Positions 1 through 5,872 of a stretch of DNA of 7,410 nucleotides are shown one piece after another (position 1 is the stretch's first letter; each line of letters begins with the position of its first letter). Source of the stretch: an uncultured Litorilinea sp. (lineage in GTDB: Bacteria; Chloroflexota; Anaerolineae; Caldilineales; Caldilineaceae). The stretch covers positions 1 through 7,410 of the forward strand of contig CAKZVN010000360.1 of NCBI GenBank assembly GCA_937922105.1, read 5' to 3'. The translations under genes and the position numbers were made by a program. Below the pieces are notes generated by a model. That model was given only the letters and a program-made list of their open reading frames with translations, was not told where the DNA came from and did no database searches.

Positions 1-174
1 ATTGAGTTACACGCAGGACGTTCTACCCAAGCAACTCTGCTGGGGCGGAACGACGTGACAATTGAATCACTCTACCTGTCGCCTATGCTTGCGCATGAGT
101 TGTCCTCTCGCCTACCGCTGTCCCGTGCTTTGCACAAAGAACAGTTGCCGCTACTTGAGGACTTCGTCCGGTGA
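1..174 (+). CDS. C-terminal 57 residues of an unidentified protein (partial)
   Basis: A reading frame is open from the first base of the window to a TGA at 172-174, giving 57 residues that end in LPLLEDFVR. The beginning lies outside the window. I recognise no domain in this tail. It is soluble in character, with a Leu/Ser-rich stretch (SLYLSPMLAHELSSRLPLSR), and has no membrane segment. The stop overlaps the GTG start of the next gene (GTGA), so the two are probably cotranscribed and translationally coupled. Because the downstream gene looks like an HNH restriction endonuclease, this could be the end of the cognate DNA methyltransferase. That is inference from position only. Another small accessory protein is equally possible. 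Confidence 0.55.
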   Translation: MELHAGRSTQATLLGRNDVTIESLYLSPMLAHELSSRLPLSRALHKEQLPLLEDFVR

Positions 175-893
175 ATTTCCCCGACTTGCCTCCTGAGTTC
201 ATCGCAAGGTGTCAAGCGGTGACGGCGAAACGGCCGCGCACAGTTATTGATCATATCCTCAAGCACGGCTACATTACCACAGAAGAACTAAAGACACAGT
301 ACGGTTACAATCACCCGCCTAGAGCTGCGCGTGATGTGCGTGAACAAGGGATTCCGTTGGAAACATTCCGAGTCGTTGGAAGTGATGGTCGGAAGATCGG
401 TGCTTATCGGTTCGGTGACGCGGGGGCATCAAGTTTTGTGAAGGGGGCAGGGCGGACGAGCTTTTCCAAAACTCTGAAGGCCGAATTGATTGCACAGCAT
501 GGAAGCCGTTGCGCCATTTACCTGGAGGCATTTGCTCCCCAAGACCTACAGATCGACCATCGTATTCTGTTTGAGATTGCCGGAGATGATGCGCGCGCTG
601 TCCATGATCCAAAGAACTATATGCTGTTGTGCGGCTCTGCCAACCGTGCGAAGTCCTGGTCGTGTGAACATTGTCTCAACTGGCAAGAGCTGAAGGATGT
701 AACGGTTTGTCGGACGTGCTATTGGGCCTATCCGGAAAGTTATGAACACATTGCCATGCGGCAAATTCGGCGCGTGGATATCATCTGGGCTGAAGAAGAA
801 CTCTCCGAGTATGAACGTCTCCGGCAACGCACGCGGGAACTCCAACGGGAAATTCCCGACTACGTTAAGGAGTTGATCGCCAAGCACCTCTGA
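171..893 (+). CDS. Winged-helix/HNH nuclease, restriction endonuclease-like
   Basis: This 240-residue protein probably cuts double-stranded DNA and may be the endonuclease of a type II restriction-modification pair. Residues 20-82 look like a winged-helix domain: TVIDHILKHGYITTEELKT, then a strand-rich segment reaching AYRFGD. The nuclease core follows, with LQIDHRI (Asp129-His130), Asn149 and SANRAKSWSCEHC at 156-168. Two CxxC pairs (Cys165/168 and Cys180/183) could bind a structural zinc. A further expected pair before the IDH motif reads Cys114-Ala-Ile-Tyr117, so its second Cys is absent. The C-terminus is a charged helix (EYERLRQRTRELQREI). The GTG start was chosen because it overlaps the preceding stop and follows GAGGA at 157-161, nine bases upstream. 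The GC content is lower than in the genes to the right, which fits horizontal transfer. The HNH family call is firm; the restriction role and the cut site are inferred. Confidence 0.8.
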   Translation: MNFPDLPPEFIARCQAVTAKRPRTVIDHILKHGYITTEELKTQYGYNHPPRAARDVREQGIPLETFRVVGSDGRKIGAYRFGDAGASSFVKGAGRTSFSKTLKAELIAQHGSRCAIYLEAFAPQDLQIDHRILFEIAGDDARAVHDPKNYMLLCGSANRAKSWSCEHCLNWQELKDVTVCRTCYWAYPESYEHIAMRQIRRVDIIWAEEELSEYERLRQRTRELQREIPDYVKELIAKHL

Positions 894-899
894 AACTGC

Positions 900-1259
900 T
901 CACCCGCCGGCGCGCTTGGCTTGATAGCCCAGTTCTTTGAGCAGCGCGACGATGGCGTCGCGATGGTCGCCCTGAATCTCCAACTCCTCCTCTTTGAGCG
1001 CGCCGCCTGTGCCCAGCTTGGTTTTGAGCAACTTGAGCAGCGCCTGTTTGCCCTGGGGCGGACTCATCACCTGTTTGATCACCGTGACCGTCTTTCCCCC
1101 GCGACCCTTGCGCTCCAGCGCCACTAGCACGGGCGTATTGAGTTGGCGCGAGCGCACCACCGCAGCCGGGTTGGTGGGCAGCGCGGCCGGCGCCGCGGGG
1201 GCTTCCGGCTCCGGGTCGGTGGAATAGACGACGCGACGCGACGGTTCCGGCTTGCTCAT
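900..1259 (-). CDS. yciH: SUI1/eIF1-family translation factor (YciH-like)
   Basis: This small cytoplasmic protein of 119 residues has a bacterial SUI1 (eIF1-like) domain, a fold that binds the small ribosomal subunit and affects start-codon choice. The E. coli relative YciH is described as a stress-time inhibitor of translation initiation. The signature is clear: ERKGRGGKTVTVI at 49-61, then KLGTGGALKEEELEIQGDHR at 81-100 and a C-terminal helix ending in LGYQAKRAGG. Residues 1-42 are Pro/Ala-rich and probably disordered, apart from RRVVYSTDPE, which resembles the usual start of this family. The start codon overlaps the stop of the YbjN-domain gene (ATGA), with GAGGAAG just upstream, implying translational coupling. 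It converges on the HNH gene with only 6 bases between the stops, and I see no terminator there. The family is near certain; its exact cellular role is less so. Confidence 0.93.
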   Translation of the reverse strand: MSKPEPSRRVVYSTDPEPEAPAAPAALPTNPAAVVRSRQLNTPVLVALERKGRGGKTVTVIKQVMSPPQGKQALLKLLKTKLGTGGALKEEELEIQGDHRDAIVALLKELGYQAKRAGG

Positions 1260-1771
1260 GCTTCCTCGATCTCGGCGACTGCCTCCTCGGGCGACTTGCC
1301 GCCGTAAGTCACAGCCAGGATACCCGGCATGTAGCGGTCCATGGTCTGTACCGCGGGGTACATGGCGTTGCGGATCAAGGTGGGCGTCAACTCGGCGCCC
1401 TCAAAGTCCAGGCTGCTCTTATAGCGCACCTCGCCGTCGCTGAAATCCAACTCGAAGTTGCCGATACGCAGACCATAGTTGGCGCGCGTGATAAACTCGG
1501 CGACTGCAAGACGGCGGTCGGCGGGGACGCGATTGGGCATCACCACGTAAAAGAGGAACTGCTCCAACTCGACGCGCACCTGGGCAAAGCAGGTAACTTC
1601 ACCGTTGGCGCCGGAAAAGAGGGCGCGATAGACATAGCGGTCTTCCAGGGGTTGGGGATGCCAACCGTCCTCCCGCATGAACGCGCCCACGGCTTCATAC
1701 GCGCGCAGGCCGTTGGCATGGCGGCGGTCGTCCAGGTGATTGGTCCCGTCGTCATCAAGATAGTCGCTCAC
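1256..1771 (-). CDS. YbjN domain-containing protein
   Basis: This 171-residue soluble protein belongs to the YbjN family, which has a type III secretion chaperone-like fold. E. coli YbjN is linked to motility and stress phenotypes, but the biochemical role is unsettled. The first 20 residues are Asp-rich (YLDDDGTNHLDDRR) and probably flexible. The domain spans roughly 25-160. Its recognisable segments are GWHPQPLEDRYVYRALF, YVVMPNRVP, the strand-rich FELDFSDGEVRYKSSLDFEG, and LTPTLIRNAMYPAVQTMDRY near the end, followed by an acidic tail. The start is GTG. AAGGAG lies at 1778-1783 with a 6-base spacer, which decides it. The gene overlaps the SUI1-type gene by 4 bases, so the two are made together. 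A gap of 99 bases containing a hairpin separates it from the macrodomain gene upstream, so it may have its own promoter. I could not pick out a convincing -35/-10 pair. Confidence 0.88.
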   Translation of the reverse strand: MSDYLDDDGTNHLDDRRHANGLRAYEAVGAFMREDGWHPQPLEDRYVYRALFSGANGEVTCFAQVRVELEQFLFYVVMPNRVPADRRLAVAEFITRANYGLRIGNFELDFSDGEVRYKSSLDFEGAELTPTLIRNAMYPAVQTMDRYMPGILAVTYGGKSPEEAVAEIEEA

Positions 1772-1843
1772 GGCAAGCTCCTTGTGGGGTGATGGCTGCG
1801 CCGGTGCGTCCGGCTATGATGGGAAGTGTACCGCTTGCCCGCC

Positions 1844-1867
1844 GGCGCGGCAAATGCGCGCCGCGCC
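1844..1867 (-). terminator. GC hairpin after the macrodomain gene
   Basis: A perfect 8-bp stem, GGCGCGGC/GCCGCGCC, closes an 8-base loop (AAATGCGC). It lies 3 bases past the macrodomain stop codon and about 70 bases upstream of the YbjN-domain start. Its position suits a terminator or an attenuating and mRNA-stabilising hairpin between the two gene pairs. No U-tract follows on the minus strand (the next bases are GGCGGGCAAGCGG), so intrinsic termination would be weak. The symmetry is directly visible; the function is inferred. Confidence 0.35.
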
Positions 1868-1870
1868 AGG

Positions 1871-2398
1871 CTAGACGCGCGGGTCCACGAATGCGCGTGC
1901 TGCCATGTATTCCTCCCAGTCCGCGCGCGTAAAGCAGACACAGATCACCTGCTCCAAGTTGGGATGATAGTCGAGATAGGCCAAGATGGTACGCAAGGCA
2001 ATACGCGCGGCGCGGCGGATGGGAAAGCCGTAGGCCCCGGTGCTAATGGACGGGAAGGCGAGGGTACGCAGACCGTGCTCGGTCGCCAGCGCCAAGACGC
2101 TGCGATAACAGCGCGCCAATGCCTCGACTTCGCCCTGGCTACCCCCGCGCCAGATGGGGCCGACCGTGTGGATCACATGGCGCGCGGGCAAGTCGTAGCC
2201 GCGTGTGATTTTGGCTTCGCCTACGGCGCAGCCGCCCAGTGTGCGGCATTCGGCCAAAAGTTGCGGTCCCGCGGCGCGGTGAATGGCTCCGTCCACACCA
2301 CCCCCGCCCAGCAGCGACGGGTTGGCTGCGTTGACGATGGCATCCACCGCCAGGGTGGTGATGTCGCCTTGAATGATATGGAGTCGCGGATCGGGCAT
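1871..2398 (-). CDS. Macrodomain protein, probable O-acetyl-ADP-ribose deacetylase / ADP-ribosyl hydrolase
   Basis: This single macrodomain of 175 residues is of the MacroD/YmdB type. Such enzymes bind ADP-ribose and release acetate from O-acetyl-ADP-ribose, or remove ADP-ribose from proteins, in the cytoplasm. The ligand-binding elements are all present and in order: QGDIT at 10-14, IVNAANPSLLGGGGVDGAIH at 21-40 (Asn23, Asn26 and Asp36 at the distal ribose), HTVGPIW at 77-83, and the phosphate loop PSISTGAYGFP at 116-126. The length is normal and nothing seems missing. AAGGA lies 6 bases before the ATG. The gene starts 39 bases after the stop of the dehydrogenase gene on the same strand, so the two are probably cotranscribed. 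A link through NAD-derived metabolites is conceivable but not shown. The family call is secure; the preferred substrate cannot be read from the sequence. Confidence 0.95.
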   Translation of the reverse strand: MPDPRLHIIQGDITTLAVDAIVNAANPSLLGGGGVDGAIHRAAGPQLLAECRTLGGCAVGEAKITRGYDLPARHVIHTVGPIWRGGSQGEVEALARCYRSVLALATEHGLRTLAFPSISTGAYGFPIRRAARIALRTILAYLDYHPNLEQVICVCFTRADWEEYMAARAFVDPRV

Positions 2399-2437
2399 GG
2401 TGGGTCCTTTGCGCCGGGGATGCCGGCGCGTAGTAAG

Positions 2438-3229
2438 CTATACAGGCCGGATGGCATCGCTGCCGGGCAATTGACCGCCGTCCACCACCAAGACTGCGCC
2501 GGTGGTGTAGCTGGAAGCCGGGGACGCCAGGTAAAGCGCCGCGCCCACAATCTCGGCGGGCCGGGCGAAGCGCCCCTGGGGCACTGCGGCTAGCATGGTC
2601 GCAGCGCGCGCGGGGTCGTCCCAGATAGCTTGGCTGAAGCGCGTCTCCACGTAGCCCGGCGCGATGGCGTTGACTTGAATGTTGTGCGGGGCCAACTCCG
2701 CGGCCAGAACTTGGGTCAGCATGATCACCGCAGCCTTGCTCACGCTGTAGAGACCCATGTGAGGCTGGGCGCGCAGCCCTGCCACTGAGGCGACGTTGAT
2801 CACCTTGCCCCCCTGCGCCGCCAATAGCGGCAGCGCAGCCTGTGCTGTGCGCCAATAGCCCAATACGTTCACATCCAGCGTCTTGGTCCAGTGGCTCTCC
2901 TCAGCCTCCAGCAAGGGGCCGAAGTGGGGGTTGGTAGCGGCGTTGTTGACCACAATATCCAGCCGCCCGCAGCGTTCGCCGATGGTTTTGACCACCTGCT
3001 CCAGCGCGGCGCGGTCACCGGTATGCGCGGCGAGGGCATGGGCTGTGCCGCCTGCGCCGCGAATCGCGGCGGCAACAGCCTCCACCCCGTCTTGTTTGCG
3101 GCTGCTGAGCACCACGGTTGCGCCCGCGGCGGCAAAGCTCTCGGCAATCGCCGCGCCGATCCCGCGCGACGCGCCGGTGATCCAGGCGACGCTCCCGTCC
3201 AGCCGGAACACAGGCAGGGGGCTGTTCAC
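2438..3229 (-). CDS. SDR-family NAD(P)-dependent oxidoreductase
   Basis: This classical short-chain dehydrogenase/reductase has 263 residues, the usual length. It would oxidise or reduce an alcohol/carbonyl pair using NAD(P)(H) in the cytoplasm; the substrate is not evident. The Rossmann cofactor loop is TGASRGIG at 18-25. SSRK at 42-45, after the second strand, carries an Arg that favours NADP(H). VVNNAAT is at 93-99, and the catalytic tetrad is Asn121, Ser148, Tyr161 and Lys165 (LYSVSKAA). APGYVETRF follows, and VVDGGQ lies near the C-terminus. The frame stays open to an ATG at 3328, but the extra 33 residues are Arg-rich and outside the family pattern. I chose the GTG at 3227-3229, which has GGAG 9 bases upstream and leaves the normal short lead before the first strand. 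It is the first gene of the minus-strand group that continues with the macrodomain gene. Confidence 0.95.
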   Translation of the reverse strand: MNSPLPVFRLDGSVAWITGASRGIGAAIAESFAAAGATVVLSSRKQDGVEAVAAAIRGAGGTAHALAAHTGDRAALEQVVKTIGERCGRLDIVVNNAATNPHFGPLLEAEESHWTKTLDVNVLGYWRTAQAALPLLAAQGGKVINVASVAGLRAQPHMGLYSVSKAAVIMLTQVLAAELAPHNIQVNAIAPGYVETRFSQAIWDDPARAATMLAAVPQGRFARPAEIVGAALYLASPASSYTTGAVLVVDGGQLPGSDAIRPV

Positions 3230-3302
3230 AGCAGGTTTCTCCGGCGCTTTTCGGCGTGGGAACTCAACATGACGACGGCGTAGCGATTTTTCAGACAGAA
3301 TC

Positions 3303-3327
3303 TGGGGAGCGGCGCGAGTCCTCCCCA
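3303..3327. other. Inverted repeat upstream of the SDR gene
   Basis: A perfect 7-bp stem TGGGGAG/CTCCCCA closes an 11-base loop. It lies 74 bases upstream of the chosen GTG start of the dehydrogenase and could sit in its leader RNA or flank its promoter. No U-tract follows on either strand. The dyad is directly visible; no function is assigned. Confidence 0.3.
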
Positions 3328-3337
3328 CCCAGACTGG

Positions 3338-3366
3338 GACCCTTCACTGCGGTCAGGGGGACGACG
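3338..3366. repeat. Possible single copy of a short dispersed repeat
   Basis: The core CCCTTCACTGCGGTCAGGGG, followed by GACGACGAG, has CCCT/AGGG arms around a mismatched centre. It resembles, from memory, a class of short extragenic motifs of the CTTCACTGCGTTCAGGATGACG type that recur many times between genes in several bacterial genomes. Only one copy is in this window, so repetition cannot be shown here. Confidence 0.3.
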
Positions 3367-3564
3367 AGATTTGCCGCCCATGTGGCATACAGAGGCGCTC
3401 ACGGCAGGCTTGCTCCCTTCCTGGGGCTTGTGGTAGGGTAGGCGACAATGCGATCCAATCCCATGGATAGACCCCAGTATAGCACCGGACTACCGTGACG
3501 GGGCAAGCGCACAGCTTTGCACGCAACGACCCATCGGCCTGGAAACTCGCAACTTCCCGGCAGA

Positions 3565-3590
3565 TGGATGGACCGGATGCGCACCATCCA
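3565..3590 (+). promoter_or_regulatory. Hairpin in the ppk2 leader, just before the ribosome site
   Basis: A perfect 7-bp dyad TGGATGG/CCATCCA with a 12-base spacer ends 5 bases before the AAGGA ribosome site (3596-3600) of ppk2. As RNA it would form a stem directly next to the ribosome landing site. As DNA it could be an operator. Either reading is inference. Confidence 0.3.
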
Positions 3591-3606
3591 ACAGTAAGGA
3601 CGCGAC

Positions 3607-4473
3607 ATGGACAGAACCGGCACCCCGCAAAGTGAGCAAGCAAACGGCGTCCCCCGCGACCGCGTCGACAGCGCGCGCTTTTTTGTGTCGCCCGGTCAAG
3701 CCGTGGACTTGGCGGCATGGGACCCGCGCGCCACCGGCAATTTCAACGGCGACAAAAAAGAGGGGCGCAACGAACTGGCTGCCCTAACCGCGCGGCTCAG
3801 CGAGTTGCAAGAAATCTTCTATGCCCAGGGCAAGCACCGTCTCTTGATTATCTTGCAGGGCATGGATACCAGCGGCAAAGACGGGGTGATCCGCCATGTC
3901 TTTGCCGGCGTCAACCCGCAAGGAGTCCGCATTGCCAACTTCAAGGCTCCCACGCCTGCCGAGTTGGCGCGCGATTATCTCTGGCGCATCCATCCCCATG
4001 TCCCCGCCAACGGTGAGATGGTCATCTTTAACCGCAGCCATTACGAAGACGTACTGATCGTGCGCGTGCGCGAGCTGGTCCCGCAGGCGGTCTGGTCGCG
4101 ACGCTATGCCCACATCGTCGCGTTCGAGCAGATGTTGGCGGATGAGGGCACAACCGTCCTCAAGTTCTTCCTGCACATCAGCAAGGAGGAGCAACGCGCC
4201 CGCCTGCAAGCGCGGCTGGACGACCCCACCAAGCAGTGGAAGTTCAACCCGGTGGATTTGGCCGAGCGGGCGCGCTGGGACGACTACATGGCGGCCTACG
4301 CCGCCATGTTGGAGCAGACCAGCCACGCAGCCGCGCCCTGGCTCGTGGTTCCCGCCGACCGTAAGTGGTTTCGCAATCTCTTGGTCTCGCAAGTTATCGT
4401 CGAGACGCTGGAGTCGCTGGAGCTGCGCTATCCTGACCCCGCACCTGGCTTGGCCCAGATCGTGGTCGAATGA
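3607..4473 (+). CDS. ppk2: Polyphosphate kinase 2 family, class III-like (polyP:AMP/ADP phosphotransferase)
   Basis: This 288-residue cytoplasmic enzyme transfers phosphate from inorganic polyphosphate to nucleotides, making ADP and ATP (or the reverse). The P-loop is GMDTSGKDG at 85-93. The Walker B region is VIFNRSHYEDVL at 139-150, where NRSHYED points to the class III group acting on both AMP and ADP rather than the DRSWYNR type of class I. The lid helix with its basic residues follows (RLQARLDDPTKQWKF, 199-213). The C-terminal pattern APWLVVPADRKWFRN at 243-257 is also typical. Residues 1-25 are a polar, probably disordered lead; FNGDKKEG at 46-53 matches the usual start of the fold. The ATG has AAGGA 6 bases upstream. 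The gene stands alone on the plus strand and converges on the VOC/ppgK pair. PPGK nearby also spends polyphosphate, which supports the role. The substrate class is assigned from motifs, not assay. Confidence 0.95.
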   Translation: MDRTGTPQSEQANGVPRDRVDSARFFVSPGQAVDLAAWDPRATGNFNGDKKEGRNELAALTARLSELQEIFYAQGKHRLLIILQGMDTSGKDGVIRHVFAGVNPQGVRIANFKAPTPAELARDYLWRIHPHVPANGEMVIFNRSHYEDVLIVRVRELVPQAVWSRRYAHIVAFEQMLADEGTTVLKFFLHISKEEQRARLQARLDDPTKQWKFNPVDLAERARWDDYMAAYAAMLEQTSHAAAPWLVVPADRKWFRNLLVSQVIVETLESLELRYPDPAPGLAQIVVE

Positions 4474-4474
4474 T

Positions 4475-4489
4475 CGGCGCGGTGCGCCG
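4475..4489. terminator. Hairpin between convergent ppk2 and the VOC gene
   Basis: A perfect 6-bp stem CGGCGC/GCGCCG with a 3-base loop (GGT) begins one base after the ppk2 stop codon, in the 66-base gap between two convergent genes. It could end transcription from ppk2. The following plus-strand bases (GCTTCCTCGG) are only mildly T-rich, and a TTTT run comes 22 bases after the stem, so this is a weak intrinsic terminator at best. Confidence 0.4.
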
Positions 4490-4539
4490 GCTTCCTCGGT
4501 CGCTACGAGTTTTGAAGAGGGGAGCGCGCAATAGACGTG

Positions 4540-4920
4540 CTATGCCGCGGGCCAAGCCGGATCGTGGAAGGTTTGGATCTCCAGCAGATAGCCGTTGGGG
4601 TCGCGCAGGAAGCAGTGGGTGATGTTGTACGCCGGGTTGTAGCTGGGCGGCTTTTCGATGGGAACACCGTGCGCGACCAAGTGGGCATGCCAGCCGTCTA
4701 CGTCTGCGCTGACCAACGTGAGGATGATGCCGTCGGGGTTGGCTGCGACGGCGCGGCGACATAGCCCCACAAACGCCGTTCCGCTCACGCGATAGATGCG
4801 GCACGTCCCCTGGTCCAAGACCAGGGGCAGCCCCAACACGCCCGCATAAAAAGCGTGGGAAGTCTCCAAGTCCTGGGTATAGAGAAAAGTGACCTGCTGG
4901 TCGAGCGGAGGCGGCGACAT
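4540..4920 (-). CDS. VOC-superfamily (glyoxalase/bleomycin-resistance fold) protein
   Basis: This 126-residue protein has the two beta-alpha-beta-beta-beta modules of the vicinal oxygen chelate fold. The first module is VTFLYTQDLETSHAFYAGVL at 10-29, with RIYRVSGTAFVGL after it. The second includes LVSADVDGWHAHLVAHGV at about 69-86 and ends in THCFLRDPNGYLLEIQTF at 101-118. Possible metal ligands are His102 and Glu114. The first strand (TFLYTQDL) lacks the His of classic glyoxalase I, so the metal site may be incomplete or the protein may bind a ligand without catalysis. The ATG lies 2 bases past the ppgK stop, so the two genes are almost certainly one transcript and may be translationally coupled. 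I would not call it lactoylglutathione lyase. A role linked to glucose-6-phosphate supply, such as sugar-derived aldehyde handling, would be speculation. Confidence 0.88.
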   Translation of the reverse strand: MSPPPLDQQVTFLYTQDLETSHAFYAGVLGLPLVLDQGTCRIYRVSGTAFVGLCRRAVAANPDGIILTLVSADVDGWHAHLVAHGVPIEKPPSYNPAYNITHCFLRDPNGYLLEIQTFHDPAWPAA

Positions 4921-4922
4921 GG

Positions 4923-5783
4923 CTAGTCGTCCTCCGTACCGGGCGGGGGCGCGTCCGGTGTGGCAGCAATCTCCTCGGCGGCTTGAGTACCGGTCACGGG
5001 CGCAGGCGTCTCCTCCTCTTCGCTCGGCAAGATGACCAGGTCGCGCGCGGCCAAGCCCGCGCCGATGATGCCCGCGTCGTTGAGCAGGCGCGCCGGAACG
5101 ATCTCGGCGTTGGTCTTGAGCAGGTGGAGAAACTTGTGCTGGCGCTTGCTCACCCCGCCGCCGATAATGAAGAGATCGGGCGAGAAGAAGAACTCCAGCG
5201 CGGCCAAGTATTCGTTGACTCGCTCTGCCCACTCGGCCCAGGTGAGGTCTTCATCCTCGCGCACTTTCGCCGAGGCGCGTAGCTCCGCCGACTTGCCGCG
5301 AATGGGCAGATGGCCCAATTCGGTGTTGGGCAACACTTGCCCGTTGACGAAGATGCAGGTGCCGATGCCGGTGCCGAAGGTGAGTAGAATGACCACACCC
5401 TGGCGATGCTGGCCCGCGCCGAAGGTCATCTCGGCTAAGCCTGCGGCGTCGGCGTCGTTGAGCACGCGCACCGGGCAACTGGTGGCACGTTCGAAGAGCG
5501 TCACCGCGTCGGTGCCGATCCACGATTTGTGGACATTGGCCGCGGTGTAGATCATGCCGTGGCGCACCACGCCGGGATAAGTGCAGCCGATGGGACCGCG
5601 CCAGTCGAAATGGCGCGCCAACTGGCCCACGACCTCCGCGACCGCGTCGGGCGTTGCCGGGGCTGGGGTCGGGATGCGGTGGCGCTCGCCCACCAGTTCC
5701 CCGCGCAGAATGTTGATCGGCGCGCCCTTGATGCCGCTGCCGCCGATGTCAATGCCCAGGACATGGGCTATCGCATTGCTCAT
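4923..5783 (-). CDS. ppgK: Polyphosphate glucokinase (ROK family)
   Basis: This enzyme phosphorylates glucose to glucose-6-phosphate in the cytoplasm, using polyphosphate as donor (many members also use ATP). The 286 residues show the ROK fold: phosphate loop GIDIGGSGIKG at 10-20, YPGVV at 69-73, and HKSWIGTDA at 85-93, which is typical of the polyphosphate-using branch. The catalytic Asp110 lies in VLNDADAAGLAE, and TFGTGIGT is at 135-142. PNTELGH at 152-158 holds Glu155 and His158, and IIGGGVSK lies at 206-213. The CxCGxxGC zinc motif of many ROK proteins is absent, as expected for PPGK. Residues 253-286 form an acidic, Pro/Ala-rich tail (SEEEETPAPV) beyond the normal end of the family. The ATG was chosen for AAAGGAGAGGG just upstream; the open frame extends 73 residues further but looks non-coding. 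The VOC gene follows 2 bases downstream. Confidence 0.95.
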   Translation of the reverse strand: MSNAIAHVLGIDIGGSGIKGAPINILRGELVGERHRIPTPAPATPDAVAEVVGQLARHFDWRGPIGCTYPGVVRHGMIYTAANVHKSWIGTDAVTLFERATSCPVRVLNDADAAGLAEMTFGAGQHRQGVVILLTFGTGIGTCIFVNGQVLPNTELGHLPIRGKSAELRASAKVREDEDLTWAEWAERVNEYLAALEFFFSPDLFIIGGGVSKRQHKFLHLLKTNAEIVPARLLNDAGIIGAGLAARDLVILPSEEEETPAPVTGTQAAEEIAATPDAPPPGTEDD

Positions 5784-5872
5784 GCATTCCCTCTCCTTTG
5801 CCGGCTCCGTGCCGTTCTCTGCCGGACGTTGTCGCGTGTCGTCGATGGTGGCGTGAATCTCGGGCAAACTCG

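Larger units (their letters stand above)
3230..3606. promoter_or_regulatory. Divergent intergenic region between the SDR gene and ppk2
   Basis: These 377 bases separate two divergently transcribed genes and must hold promoters for both. I see no protein-coding gene here: the short open frames on either strand lack recognisable sequence and good ribosome sites. The region contains a hairpin (3303-3327), a short motif of repeat type (3338-3366) and a hairpin directly before the ppk2 ribosome site (3565-3590). No -35/-10 pair on either strand was good enough to call. Confidence 0.6.

Noticed and set aside
1826..2593. A 255-residue plus-strand frame across the macrodomain gene
   Set aside because: It is the antisense shadow of the macrodomain and SDR genes, which have full catalytic motifs on the minus strand; the plus frame is Gly/Ala/Arg-rich with no domain.
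3230..3328. N-terminal extension of the SDR to the ATG at 3328
   Set aside because: The 33 extra residues are Arg-rich and not SDR-like; the GTG at 3229 has a ribosome site and gives the standard family length.
3320..3366. T-box-like riboswitch signature suggested by the GGGACC segment
   Set aside because: The T-box core AGGGTGGNACCGCG is not present, there is no antiterminator pairing or specifier stem, and neither flanking gene is an aminoacyl-tRNA synthetase or amino-acid gene.
3353..3718. A 121-residue minus-strand frame in the gap upstream of ppk2
   Set aside because: It is Cys/Arg-rich without a recognisable domain and overlaps the ppk2 start on the opposite strand; the short frames in this gap look like chance.
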